Assembly (NCBI RefSeq): GCF_014651855.1
Contig: NZ_BMXR01000003.1
Location: 406,521 to 470,520, forward strand
DNA: 64,000 bases
Reading direction: 5' to 3'
Origin: Saccharospirillum salsuginis
Lineage (GTDB): Bacteria > Pseudomonadota > Gammaproteobacteria > Pseudomonadales > Natronospirillaceae
The position numbers and the translations under genes are program-made. A model generated the notes under the pieces. That model was not told the DNA's origin. It did no database searches and saw only the letters and a list, made by a program, of their open reading frames with translations. Every line of letters starts with the position of its first letter. The stretch's first letter is position 1. Of the stretch, positions 43,562 to 55,200 are shown piece by piece.

Positions 43562-44521
43562 GTGAAATCAAAATATCTGGTTGGAAGTATATTGTTTGCT
43601 GTTTTGGTGGGGTGCAAGGAAGAAATACCTGATGCAGAAAACAACACCAATGATGATTCTATTAAAGTTGAGTATCCAGATTGCAAGACGGTATATAACA
43701 CTAATGGGACGTCGGATAGCCCCATTGAATTCGATGTAACCCAAGGCTGTAGCTATGAAAGTACCGTTCCAGATGAAGAGGGAGACTCAGTATATCTCAA
43801 CCTATTGCCCGGCTTGTATTACATTGAGTCGCGAAGTGGCGACGGCTCTCCATTTCTGGATATCGAAACGTATGATCTTGGCGAAGATCGTGATCGGGAG
43901 GTGTATTCCGGGTTTTTTTCCAATGGCCTATCGGGAATGTCTGAAATCTATGTGGATCAAGGTGAGTTTCTGAGGCTTAAAATAACCGTCAGTGAATTAT
44001 CAGAATTGTATGGCGGCCCCGATGGGTTCAATGGCCCATACAAGTATAAACTCGTTTTTTATGGTGTCTCTTTACCAAAACGTGACTTCGCATGGGAGGG
44101 GAAATGGAGTGTCGAGCGCACTTTGACAGTGACCAATGGTACATGTGGTGATCAATTCGATTGGTTGGATTATACCATTTACGAAGAAGGTGGTCTGGAA
44201 ATGGATTACCGTGTGGCCGATGGCACGCTCTTTCAGAAAGCACCCTATGACAACTATTTTTTCTCTGAAACTCCGTTGTTTGCTCTTCAAAGTGACGGTA
44301 CAATTAGACCGAGCCAGAATAGCATTAGAAATCGGTACTACAACTTGGATGAGCTGTATCGAGACGAGTCATTCTCAGTGGAAGGGAAAATCAGTGCCGT
44401 TGATTCAAGTTTTCAAGGAGAATACAAATACGAAATGACCGCTATCGAATTCGACGAAGGTCAAGAATCGACTTACCGTTGTACAATGGAAGAGACATTT
44501 AATGGGACAAGGATAGAGTAA
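43562..44521 (+). CDS. Lipoprotein of unknown function, A/T-rich
   Basis: 319 residues from a GTG at 43562 with AAAGGAA nine bases upstream; no ATG fits. The lipoprotein signal KSKYLVGSILFAVLVGC gives Cys19 as the lipid site. The mature part has an acidic stretch (EEIPDAENNTNDDS), a first domain with VYLNLLPGLYYIESRSGDG, and a second with WEGKWSVERTLTVTNGTCGD; two late Cys residues (in TNGTCGD and YRCTMEETF) could form a disulphide. I recognise no family. It is noticeably A/T-richer than the flanking genes and stands alone, so recent acquisition is possible. Confidence 0.75.
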   Translation: MKSKYLVGSILFAVLVGCKEEIPDAENNTNDDSIKVEYPDCKTVYNTNGTSDSPIEFDVTQGCSYESTVPDEEGDSVYLNLLPGLYYIESRSGDGSPFLDIETYDLGEDRDREVYSGFFSNGLSGMSEIYVDQGEFLRLKITVSELSELYGGPDGFNGPYKYKLVFYGVSLPKRDFAWEGKWSVERTLTVTNGTCGDQFDWLDYTIYEEGGLEMDYRVADGTLFQKAPYDNYFFSETPLFALQSDGTIRPSQNSIRNRYYNLDELYRDESFSVEGKISAVDSSFQGEYKYEMTAIEFDEGQESTYRCTMEETFNGTRIE

Positions 44522-44558
44522 GTTGTACCCGAATACGCCTACTGGTTGAAGAAATAGG

Positions 44559-44575
44559 GCGCCCCCGAGGGGCGC
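44559..44575. terminator. GC-rich hairpin between convergent genes
   Basis: GCGCCCC and GGGGCGC pair perfectly around CGA, 38 bases after the lipoprotein stop and 10 bases after the OmpA-family stop on the other strand. It lacks a T-run on either side, so it may be only a weak bidirectional terminator. Confidence 0.45.
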
Positions 44576-44584
44576 TATCACTAA

Positions 44585-46225
44585 TTATTCGAGGCGAACT
44601 TCGACGCGACGGTTGGCTCGGCGCCCCTCGGGAGTCGTGTTGTCCGCGACCGGCTGGCTGTCGCCGAAACCAATGGCGGTCAGTCGGTTTCGGTCAATGC
44701 CCTGCTCAATCAGATAGGTTACGACGGATTCAGCCCGCCGCTCCGACAACCTTTGGTTGAAGTCCGGGTTGCCGTCGTTGTCGGTATGGCCGATGACGGT
44801 GATGATTGCTCCGGGGTTGCGGTTGAGCCACGTCGCCAGCTGATCCAGCGCCGGTTGGTCTTCGGAACGAACCTCGGTGGACATGGAGGCGAAGGTGATC
44901 GGAATGGTCAGCACTTCGGGCAGTACCGTCAGGTTGACACTGACCGGACCCGCCTCGCGCCGACCGTTGGTGACCCAGTAGTCGAAATCGAGTGTCTCGA
45001 CCGTCGAGCCGTCGTGTTGATAGACCAGAATGTCGTCCACCCTACGAACCGTGCCCGCTTGGGGTTGGGTCATGCGACTGACTGACAGCGGCTCGGCGTT
45101 GGGATCCGAGTCGTTGGCCAAAACATCGAGTCTTGAGACGGTGTTGAACCCGACTTGAAATTGATCTTCGCTCGGGGTCGGCGCGACCGGATTCAGGGTC
45201 AGGCTGACCTGCACGGGGCCGACTTCGTTTTCGCCGTTGGTGAACCAGTACTGGAACGCGTCCGATGTTTCGTCACCGCCTTCGTGACGGTAATGAATGG
45301 CCAGACCGTTGTCGACCACCTGAACTTGGCCGGCCGAAGCCCCTTCGACCCAGATGATGCGCAACGGCAAGCCGCTCGGATCGGAATCGTTGGCGAGGAC
45401 GTCGAGTGTCTGTTCGCTGTCACGGTCCAGTGTGAAGCTGTCCGGTTGTCCGATGGGCGCGGGAATGGGCGCTGGCTCGGATTCTGGTGTAATCGGCTCC
45501 TGGACCGGTTCCGGCTCAGGGGGCTGTCGGGTGTTCAGGCGGAAGGTGAGGCCCAGAGTGAGTGTCTGGGTGGTTTCGCTGTCCAGGCCGTACACGCGCC
45601 AGCCGGCCCGGGTCGACCATTGCGGCGTTAAACGGTAGTCGGCCAATAGGCCACCGTACCAACCGGCGCCGTCGGTCTCGTCGGTACGTGCGGTATCGCC
45701 GTTGATGTCGTCCAGTTCAAACCGTTGCCACCAATAGTTCGCTCCCAGTTCGCCGCCCAGACTGAGCGGCCTCAGGCGATCGGCGTCGAACCCCTGCCAA
45801 CGACCGGATACGCCAAGTGCCAGTCCGTTGCCGCTGTCCGGATGAATGCCTACCAGCGCATCGTACAGATCGTCGAGTTCACTCTGGGGAATGCTGCCGC
45901 TGTAGGATAAGTCAACCGGACCCAGGCTGAACCATTCGGCCTGGGCCGCCAGAGTGAACGGGCTATCGTCTCTTTGCCAGAAATCCCAGCCGGCACCCAG
46001 TCGCCCGGTAAAACGAGCCGTGTCCGGAGCGCTGACGGTTACATCGTCGAAGCCCGCGTCATCGATTTGTTGCTGGTAGTCGTCCTGGGTCAGGGCAGTG
46101 GCGGCCCCCGCATCGAGCGAGAACCACAGAGGGCCGGGTTTCTCTTCGTTGGACCAGGCCGGTGTGGTAGCGGCGACCAGTGCGGCCGCCAGGCTCAGTT
46201 TCAGGGTTGAATGGGTCAATGTCAT
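44585..46225 (-). CDS. OmpA-family outer membrane protein with two Ig/cadherin-like linkers
   Basis: 546 residues from the ATG at 46225; the TTG just before it is in frame but AGGAA fits the ATG. A signal peptide (ending AWSN) leads into a ~190-residue beta-barrel-like part with aromatic strand ends (LWFSLDAGAATALTQDDY). Two repeats follow with matching RLDVLANDSDPNAEPLSV-type motifs. The C-terminus is an OmpA peptidoglycan-binding domain: VIGHTDNDGNPDFNQRLSER and GFGDSQPVADNTTPEGRRAN. It anchors the outer membrane to peptidoglycan. Its start is four bases after the stop of the giant repeat protein gene, so the two are almost certainly co-transcribed. Confidence 0.92.
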   Translation of the reverse strand: MTLTHSTLKLSLAAALVAATTPAWSNEEKPGPLWFSLDAGAATALTQDDYQQQIDDAGFDDVTVSAPDTARFTGRLGAGWDFWQRDDSPFTLAAQAEWFSLGPVDLSYSGSIPQSELDDLYDALVGIHPDSGNGLALGVSGRWQGFDADRLRPLSLGGELGANYWWQRFELDDINGDTARTDETDGAGWYGGLLADYRLTPQWSTRAGWRVYGLDSETTQTLTLGLTFRLNTRQPPEPEPVQEPITPESEPAPIPAPIGQPDSFTLDRDSEQTLDVLANDSDPSGLPLRIIWVEGASAGQVQVVDNGLAIHYRHEGGDETSDAFQYWFTNGENEVGPVQVSLTLNPVAPTPSEDQFQVGFNTVSRLDVLANDSDPNAEPLSVSRMTQPQAGTVRRVDDILVYQHDGSTVETLDFDYWVTNGRREAGPVSVNLTVLPEVLTIPITFASMSTEVRSEDQPALDQLATWLNRNPGAIITVIGHTDNDGNPDFNQRLSERRAESVVTYLIEQGIDRNRLTAIGFGDSQPVADNTTPEGRRANRRVEVRLE

Positions 46226-46229
46226 CAAC

Positions 46230-49200
46230 TCAGTTCCTTTTGCCGTGACGGGTGGATACGACCAACAGCACCGTGAGCAGGCTCAACAACCAACCGACGG
46301 TGCCGCCCTTGGACTGGCCGCCGCTGTTGAAGCTGACGGTCGGGTCGGTCGGGGTTGTGGCTTTTGGGATGCCCACAGCACCCGGGTCGACCACGGCACC
46401 GTTGACCAGGCCGTCGGCGTCGTTCGGGCCGCCATCTTCGATGGTCAGTTGCACACAGTAGTAACCGTTTTGCAGTCCGGCCTCCCAGCTCTCGTCTCCC
46501 GGCGGTGGGCAGTAGCCCGGGTTGCCGGGAGCGGAGTGCAGTTCATTGTTGGCATCTTCCACGAACGTCCGCCAATCACCGTCCTGGAACTTGCGGTAGA
46601 CCCCGCCTTCCGGCAGCGGGTTACTCTGCGGTACGACGATGCGCACGCTCTGGCCGAGGGTCGGCAAGTCGTGGATCTCAAAGTCGAAAATACCGCCGCT
46701 GTGGTCGAAGACCGTATCCGGACCGATGTCGGCCTGTTCCGCGATGTCGTCATCCGTCAGGCGGGCACCACCGGTGCTGCCGACCAGCGCGAACTGGCCA
46801 AGACGGCAGCGTACACCCGGATCGCACTCGACCAGATAAGAGTCGGTTTCGCTCGCGACCTCGGGCAGGACGTTGGTGGCGACGATGTTGTCCAGATAAT
46901 CCGGAATGCCGTCGTCGTCGTTGTCGGCTGTGCCTTCGGTAGCGTCGTCGATGCCGTCGTTGTCGCTGTCGTCTCCGGTGTTCAGGGTCGGCAGCGCAGT
47001 CACCACGCGGAAGTGAAGCTTGGTCTGGTCGGTTGCGGATTCACTGTCCGTTACGGTGATGCCCACCTTGTAGCGACCGGCGCTGAGACCGCTTGGGTCG
47101 AAGACCAGGGTATTGTCAGCGGTGTCGCCATCGGTATCGACCAGTGCGGTGTCGCTGTCGCTCCAGTTGTAGCTGTGGCTCTCGTCCGGGTTCGGGTCGG
47201 TGACCGTGGCGGTGACTGTGACCGGGCCGCCATCGGTCGTGACCTGGATGGTGTTCTTGCCACCCTGGGTCAGGCTGAGGCGGGTATCCGGCGCAACATT
47301 GGTTTCAACAATGCGTAGGCGGTGGACCGTCTTGGCGCCCGCGTTGATGTCGTAGATGTCCGGATTGGCCGGATCGTAGCCGTCCTGCAGATCCTGGGCG
47401 TTGGTGGTGCGGTCGTCCAGTCGAACGATCAGGACTTCCTCGTTTTCTGGAATGGCATCGTCGGTCAATTGAACCTCAATGATCCGTTCGATTTCACCGC
47501 CATTGAAGGTAACGCGATCAGTGATTAGATCGTGGTCGTCCTCATCTGCTGTACTTTGGCTGTCGATCACAAATGGCACATCGAGTGGATAGGCTGGTGA
47601 TTCGCCATTCAGAACCACTTTTATCCTCGCGGTGGCACCTTCGACACTAACCTGATCCTTACTCAGAGACACCAGCGGCCGGACATTGACGATCTGTGTC
47701 GCGGTACCGACGTTGCCTTTTGCGTCTGTCGCCTGCCAGGTAATTTCATTGCGACCCGGGGGCAGTAGTGCCTGGTTGTTGATCAGGTTTTGGGCGTTGG
47801 CGTTGCAACAGTTCTCGCCGTCGATGTTATCGGAGGCCAGCGCCGCGAGGGCGTTCTCCACCTGGGTGCCGGTCGCATCGGACGACAGTCCCAACAGTTG
47901 TTTCCTCGGTACGGGCGTGTAGAGCGCTACAGCGTCGATGGTCAACTCGTCCGGCGCGGTGACGACCGGGGCGACGGTATCGCGGTAGTCGGTCGGGTCG
48001 TTCGGATCGGTGCCGTCCAGGCCTTCCTGATAGTCGATCACACCGTCGCCGTCGGTATCGACGCTCGGCGCCACGGTCAGGGTGAAACTGCCAAGCGCCG
48101 TACTGTCGGTACCGTCGGACACGCTGATCTCGATGCTGTAGTCGCCTTCGTCGCCCGGCGCGGCCGTGCCGCTCAGTTCGCCGGTGGCGGTATCGAAGCT
48201 GGCCCAGCCCGGCAGGCTGGCGATGCTGAAGGTCAGCGTATCGCCGACATCGACGTCGCTGGCGGTCGGGACGAAGCTGTATGGGACGCCCACAACGCCT
48301 ACTGTGTCCGGCGTACCGCTGATCACCGGCGCGTCGTTGGTGTTGGTCACCTCAATGTCGAAGGCCGTGAGGCTCGAACTGGCTGTTCCGTCACTGACAC
48401 TGATCACAACGCCGTCGTAGCTGCCAACGTGATCGTTCGTCGGTGTGCCGGTCAGTGCGCCCGTGTTGGTATCGAAACTGGCCCAGTTCGGCATGTTGGT
48501 AATGCTGAACGTCAGGGTGTTGCCCGGGTCGACATCCGCCGCCGTCGGGGTGAAGCTGTAGTCGCTGTCTTCGGCGACGGTGGTGGCCGGTGTGCCGCTG
48601 ATCGTCGGCGCATCGTTCACGTTGGTCACGGTCAGATCGAAGGCGGCCAGACTGGCGCTGGTGGTGCCGTCACCGACGCTGATGACAATGCCGCTGGTGG
48701 TGCCAAGGTCACTGTTGGTCGGCGTGCCGCTCAGTGTGCCGGTAGCGGTGTCGAAGCTGGCCCAACTTGGCTGGTTGGTAATGCTGAAGGTGAGGGTATC
48801 GCCCAGGTCCACATCGTCCGCGGTCGGCGTGAAGCTGTAAGCCACGTCTTCGGCGACTGTAGTGGCCGGAGTACCGCTGATGGTGGGCGCATCGTTGGTG
48901 TTGGTCACCGTGATGTCAAAGCTGGCCAGGTCCGTGCTCGCTGTGCCGTCGCTGACGCTGATGACAATGTCGCTATAGTCACCCACGTCGTCATTGGCCG
49001 GTGTGCCGGTCAGGGCGCCGGTGCTGGTGCTGAAGGTCGCCCAGCTTGGCTTGTTGGCGATGCTGAAGGTCAGGGAAGCATCCAGGTCCACATCGTTTGC
49101 GGTCGGGGTGAAGCTGTAGGCGCTGTCTTCATTGACACTGGTCGCCGGTGACCCGCTGATGGTCGGTGCATCGTTGGTGTTGGTGACGGTCAGGTTGAAG

Positions 49201-52200
49201 GTGGCCAGGTCGACGCTGACGGTGCCATCGCTGACGCTGATCAGGATGTTGCTGGTGGTGCCTACATCGCCATTGGCCGGGGTGCCGGTCAGCGCGCCGG
49301 TATTGGTGTTGAAGCTCGCCCAGCTGGGTTTGTTGGTGATGCTGAAGGTCAGCGTATCGCCTACGTCAACATCGGCGCTGGTCGGTGTGAAGCTGTAGGC
49401 GCTGTCTTCGGCGACCGTGGTGGACGGAGTGCCGCTGATGGTCGGCGCATCGTTGGTGTTGGTCACGGTGATGTCGAAGCTTGCCAGGTCCGTGCTCGCG
49501 GAGCCGTCGCTTACGCTGATGACGATGGTGCTGTCGGTGCCGACGTCATCGTTGGCCGGGGTGCCGGTCAAGGCGCCGGTGCTGGTGCTGAAGGTCGCCC
49601 AGGTCGGCTTGTTGGTGATGCTGAAGGTGAGCGGATCACTTTCCAGATCACTGGCCGTCGGGGTGAAGCTGTAGGCACTGTCTTCGGCTACGGTGGTGGC
49701 TGGGGTTCCGCTGATGCTCGGTGCATCGTTTACCGCGGTAAGGCCGATCGTGGTGGAGCCGGTGCCGCTGTCGGTGCCGTCTGAGAAGGACCAGTCGAGT
49801 TGCGCCGAGCTGGCCGGGTCCTCGGAGCTGTTGCTGTAGAGGAGCTGCTGCAGCACTGCATCGACATCCTCCGAGGTCGGTATCTCGCCGTTGGCATCGG
49901 TGAAGGTGATGGTCAGGGTGCCGGTGTTGTTCTCGAAGCTGGCGATGGTCAGGCTGTTCTTGACCAGATCGCCGCCGGAGAGACTGATGCCGTTGCCATC
50001 ACTGAAGCCGAAGCTGTCGTTCGCGCTGGCACCACCGTTGCGGGCGATGGTCAGCGAGGCACCGCTGTAGTTGCCATTGCCACTGTTGGCTGCATCCAGT
50101 TCGGCATCGGCCACGACCCCAGTCGAATTAAACTGAATGGCACTGCCACCTTCTGTGAAGGCCGCGTCGGCGGTAGTGGTGATCTCACTCAGTAGATCAA
50201 AAGTGGACCGTGATATATCGGCGAAGTACATGTTGCCGTCGGCATAGACGCTGCTACTGATGTAAATCGTGTTTTCGTCAGTGCCGATAACCATAGCCAC
50301 TGTATAGATGGAACCCTGCGTGATGGCGACCGGAGTATCCAGCGTGACAGTCTGGTAGCTGTAGTTGGAGGCATCGGTATAGGTCTGGGTGGTGGTGAAG
50401 GCTTTCGTCGCCACCGGAGCTGTGCTGGTGCCCGCGCCTTCATAGACGTTCAACGTAGCCGACGCACCTCCGGTCGTGAAGACGAAGCCGACCTCAGTAA
50501 TGGTGCCATTGGCGGTTGCCGTGAAGGTCTGGCCGATGGTGCTGTCGCTGGCGGTACTGCTGCTGGCACCAGCAATGGTGAGGGTGGATTCGGACGAAGC
50601 GCCGAGATCCGACAGCACCGGGACGTCGTTCACCGCCACCGTGGTCACCGTGCTGGAGACACTCAGGCTGACGGTATCATCGCCGCCATTGGCGGTGCCG
50701 CCGCTGTCGGTGAGGCTGGTGAGGGTCACCACACGATTGGCATCGTTCGGTGCTTCGCTGTTGTTCACGTAGGTCAGTCCGTCCACCAGGGTTTGAGCGT
50801 TTGCCTCGGAGAGGGTGCCGCCGCTCAGTGTGACCGTGGCGACCGAGCCGCTGACGCTGACGTTGTAGCTCAGGCTGTTGTCGGTGGTGGTGCCGCTGGT
50901 GCCGTTCGTCAGTTCGATGTCGCTGCCGTCGATACCCAGCACTTCGTCACTGCCATTGGCGACGCTGCTGACTTCAATGACCAGGCCACTCAGCGTTTGT
51001 CCGCTTTCAATGGTGTCAATCGCCGCACTGCTGAACAAGGCGACCGCTGATCCGCCTTCGGTAAAGGTCGGGTTCTGGCCGGTAGCGGTGAGGGTCGGTT
51101 CGTCGTTAACAGCGGTCACGTTCAGGCTCACCGTTTGTGCGACGGAGGTATTCCCCAGGCTGTCGCTCAGGGTGAAGCTGAAGCTGTCGCTGGTGGTGTC
51201 GCCGCCGTTGTGGGCGTAGCTGAAAAGGTCGTTGTCGATATCGTCCTGGGTGAAGGTGTCGGACACCGCCAGGTCGGAGTCGTTGTTGCTCAGGGTACCG
51301 TTGGTCGGGACTGCGGTCAGCGTGAATGTGATGTTCGCCGCGCCGCTGTTGGAATCGTTGGCCGCCAGTTCGGTGTTGTTGATCACTTCCGTGCCGCCTT
51401 CCGTGAGAGAGACTCCGGTGTTGGTGCCGAGGCCCGGTGCGGTGGTGTCTACCGTGAAGGTGGTCAAACTCAGGGTGTTGCTGGCATTTCCGGCGGCGTC
51501 GGTGACGATCAGGGTGCAATCGCTGTAGGCGGCGTCGTTCATTGCGCTGCTGTTGTCGGTATCGGTTAGCGTGATGGTCTGGCTGCCACTGCCGACCGCA
51601 CCTTCATCGCCGCTGCCACAGCTGCCGTCCACAGCCAGCGTGCCGGCCTCGGTGGTGGAGAATTGAATGGCCGGTGTGTTGTCGTTGGTCAGTGTGGTCA
51701 CACTCACTTCGGTAAGCGATGGTGCGGTGGTATCCAGCGAGGTGGTGTCGGTCACCGCTGCCGCCTCGTTACCCGCCGAATCCGAAAGCGTTACGGACAG
51801 CGTCAGGGTGCCATCCGACAGACCGCTGACATCCACATTACTGATCTGATCGGTAGCCGTGGTCAGGGTGCCGGACCCGGTAACGTCGGTACCGCCACCG
51901 CTGCTGCTGATGCTGTAGGTATAGGAAGCACCCACCTCGGCGCTGCTGAAGGTGAAGCTGGTGCCTGCGGCTTCGCTGCTGTTGATGAGGGTGTCATCGA
52001 AAGCGACGCTTTGGCCGGTCGGTGCGGTGGCATCGAGCGTGGCCGTGTCAGTGACCGCTGTCGCCGCGTTACCGGCGGTATCCGTCAGCGTAGCGGAGAG
52101 CGTCAGGGTGCCATCGGACAACCCACTGATATCCACGTTACTGATCTGGTCACCGGCTGTGGCGATGGTGCCGGTACCGGTGACATCCGTACCGCCGCCA

Positions 52201-55200
52201 CTGCTGCTGATGGTGTAACTGTAGCCCGCACCCACTTCCGCACCGCTGAAGGTGAAGCTGACGCTGGCGGCTTCACTGCCGTTAATGGTGCTGTCGTCGA
52301 AGGCGACGCTTTGACCATTCGGTGCGGCGGTATCGAGCGTGGCGGTGTCAGTGACCGCGGTTGCCGCGTTACCGGCGCCATCCGTTAGGGTGACGGACAG
52401 CGTCAGGGTGCCATCGCCAAGGCCGCTAATGTCCAGCCCGGTCAGTTGTTCGCCGACATCGTTGATCGTGCCGCTGCCGGTGACGTCCGTGCCGCCGCCG
52501 GAGCTGCTGATGGTGTAGTCGTAGGTGGTGCCTACTTCCGCACCGCTGAAGGTGAAGCTCTGGCTGCTCGCTTCGGCCGCATTGATGGTGGCGTCATCGA
52601 ACGCCACGCTTTGCCCGCTGGGTGCCGTAGTATCAATGACGATCGCCTTGTTGGCGCCCAGTGAATTGGCGGTGCCCGGAGAGGCCAGGGTCAGAGTGGC
52701 GGCGTTGTTGGCGCCATCCATGATGGTGCCGCTGTTCAGGGCCAGCGCCGTGGTGCTGGTGTAATCCAGATCGGCACTGGTGTCGCCCGCCTGCACGGTG
52801 TAGGTGAAGGTCAGCGCGCTGCTGCCGGAGCCCGAGGCGTAATCCACCACTTGGTCGGTGTCGCCGGTTTCCAGTGTCAATTGCGGAGTACCGGTGACGG
52901 TAACGGCTTCACTGAAGTTGACCTGGATGCTGATGCTGTCGCCTGCGTTGTAGCTGCCGTTGGCGGTGGAGGAGGTAACCCCCGTCACGGTCGGCACGAC
53001 GCCATCTACCACCAAGGCTTTGTTGTCACCCAAGGAGTTGGCGGCGCCCGGTGAAGCCAGGGTCAGCGTCGCGGCGTTGCTGGCGGCATCGGCGATGGTG
53101 CCGCCGTTCAGTGCCAGGGCTGTGGTATTCAGGTAATCCAGATCGGTATTGGTGTCGCCTGCTTGCACGGTGTAGGTGAAGGTCAGGCTGGTGGTGCCGG
53201 AGCCTGAGGCGTAATCCACCACCTGATCGGTGTCGCCGGTTTCCAGCGTCAGTTGCGGTGTGCCGGTGACGGTGACCGCTTCGCTGAAGTTGACCTGGAT
53301 GCTGATGGCATCGCCTGCTTTGTAACTGCCGTCTGTGGTCGATGAAGTGACAGCCGTTACTGTGGGTTCGACGCCATCCACGACCAGGGATTTATTGGCG
53401 CCCAGTGAATTGGCCGCGCCCGCTGAGGCCAGAGTCAGCGTCGCATCGTTACCGGCGGCATCGGCGATGGTACCGCCATTCAGGGCCAGAGCTGTGGTGC
53501 CTGTGTAATCCAGATCGGCACTGGAGTCGCCCGCCTGCACGGTGTAGGTGAAGGACAGGGTGCTGGTACCGGAACCCGAGTCGTAATCCACCACCTGATC
53601 AGTATCACCGGTTTCCAGCGTCAGTTGTGGCGTGCCGGTGACGGTGACCGCTTCACTGACATTGACCTGAATACTGATGCTGTCACCCACCTTGTAGCTG
53701 CCGTCTGCCGTGGACGAGTTCACACCACTGATCGTCGGAGTGGTGGTGTCGATCATCAGGGCTTTGTTGGCGCCCAGTGAATTGGCAGCGCCAGGCGACG
53801 CCAGGGTCAGGGTGGCGGCGTTACCGGCGGCGTCGGCAATGGTGCCGCCGTTCAGCGCCAGGGCGGTGGTATTGAGGTAATCCAAGTCGGCACTGGTGTC
53901 ACCCACCTGAACGGTGTAGGTGAATGTCAGGCTGCTGGTGCCGGAGCCCGAGGTGTAATCCACTACTTGATCGGTGCCGCCGGTTTCCAGCGTCAGTTGC
54001 GGTGTGCCGGTGACGGTGACCGCTTCGCTGAAGTTGACCTGAATGCTGACGGCATCGCCCGCTTTGTAATTGCCGTTAGCCGAGGAGGAGGTGACTTCTG
54101 TCACGGTCGGCAATACACCATCCACCACCAGGGCTTTGTTGTCGCCCAGTGAGTTGGCGGCCCCCGGTGTGGCCAGCATCAGAGTGGCGGCGTTGCCGGC
54201 ATCGTCGTTGATCGTTCCGCCGTTCAAGGCCAGGGCCGAGGTGCCGGTGTAGTCGAGATCGGCGCTGGCATCTCCCTCCTGAACGGTATAGGTGAAGGTT
54301 AGGGTATCGGTGCCGGAACCTGAGGCGTAGTCCACCACCCGGTCGGTGCTGCCGGTTTCCAGCGTCAGCTGTGGGGTGCCGGTGACGGTCATGACTTCAT
54401 TGAAAGTCACCTGAATGGAAATCGCATCGCCTACCTTGTACGTGCCGTTTGCGGTGGACGAGGTGACGCCATTGATCGAGGGCTGAGTGTTATCCACCGA
54501 GGCATTGGTGGAATCGGTCGTGGTGGTGGTCAGGCTGTTGGCATCAGTTACCGCGACCGAGACGTTCAGGTTGGTGCCGTCGATGGCGCCTGAAACAAGG
54601 GTGTAGGTGGCCGTCCAGGTGTCGCTGCTGTTACTGGCCACGACCGCCGCACCGCCGCCAAAGTCGGTGAAGTCGACCGTTACACCGGAAATGTCGCCGT
54701 TATTGTCGCCGGTGGCGGAAGTGTCGTCCCAAGTCGCAGTCACGGTATCGCCAATTTTGTACGTACCACCGGTGCCGGTCGCACCCGAGATCGAAATATT
54801 GCCATCGGTGACATCCGGGCCTGCGGTGCTCAGCACAACATCGTTGCCGGTGCTGCCCACATAGCTGACTGCCAGCGGTATGCTGTTCAGTGTGGTGGAG
54901 TCGTCCCCTTCGGCCAGGCCATTGAAGGTGCTGCTGACGGCGTCGCTGCTGTCGTTGTTTATGATGGTGTAGCTTTCGCCACCGGTACCGGTGTAGCTGC
55001 CGATCACGTTGAGTGTGCCACCCAGGGTCACGGTGCCGGTCACATCGTATTGGTCGTATGTCGTACCAGCCGTGGTGCCGTTGACGCGAGCAACCAGGGT
55101 GCCACCGGAATCCAGTGTCAGGCCGCCCGCCAATGTCAGCGTGCCGGGTGAGGCGCCGGTCTGCAGGGTACCGCCGGAGGCCACCGTGACCAGTCCGGAG

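Noticed and set aside
46098..49151. Long plus-strand frames (406 and 453 codons) opposite the giant gene
   Set aside because: They mirror the repeats of the giant gene and show only repeat-derived Val/Gly/Arg-rich sequence; no start signals.
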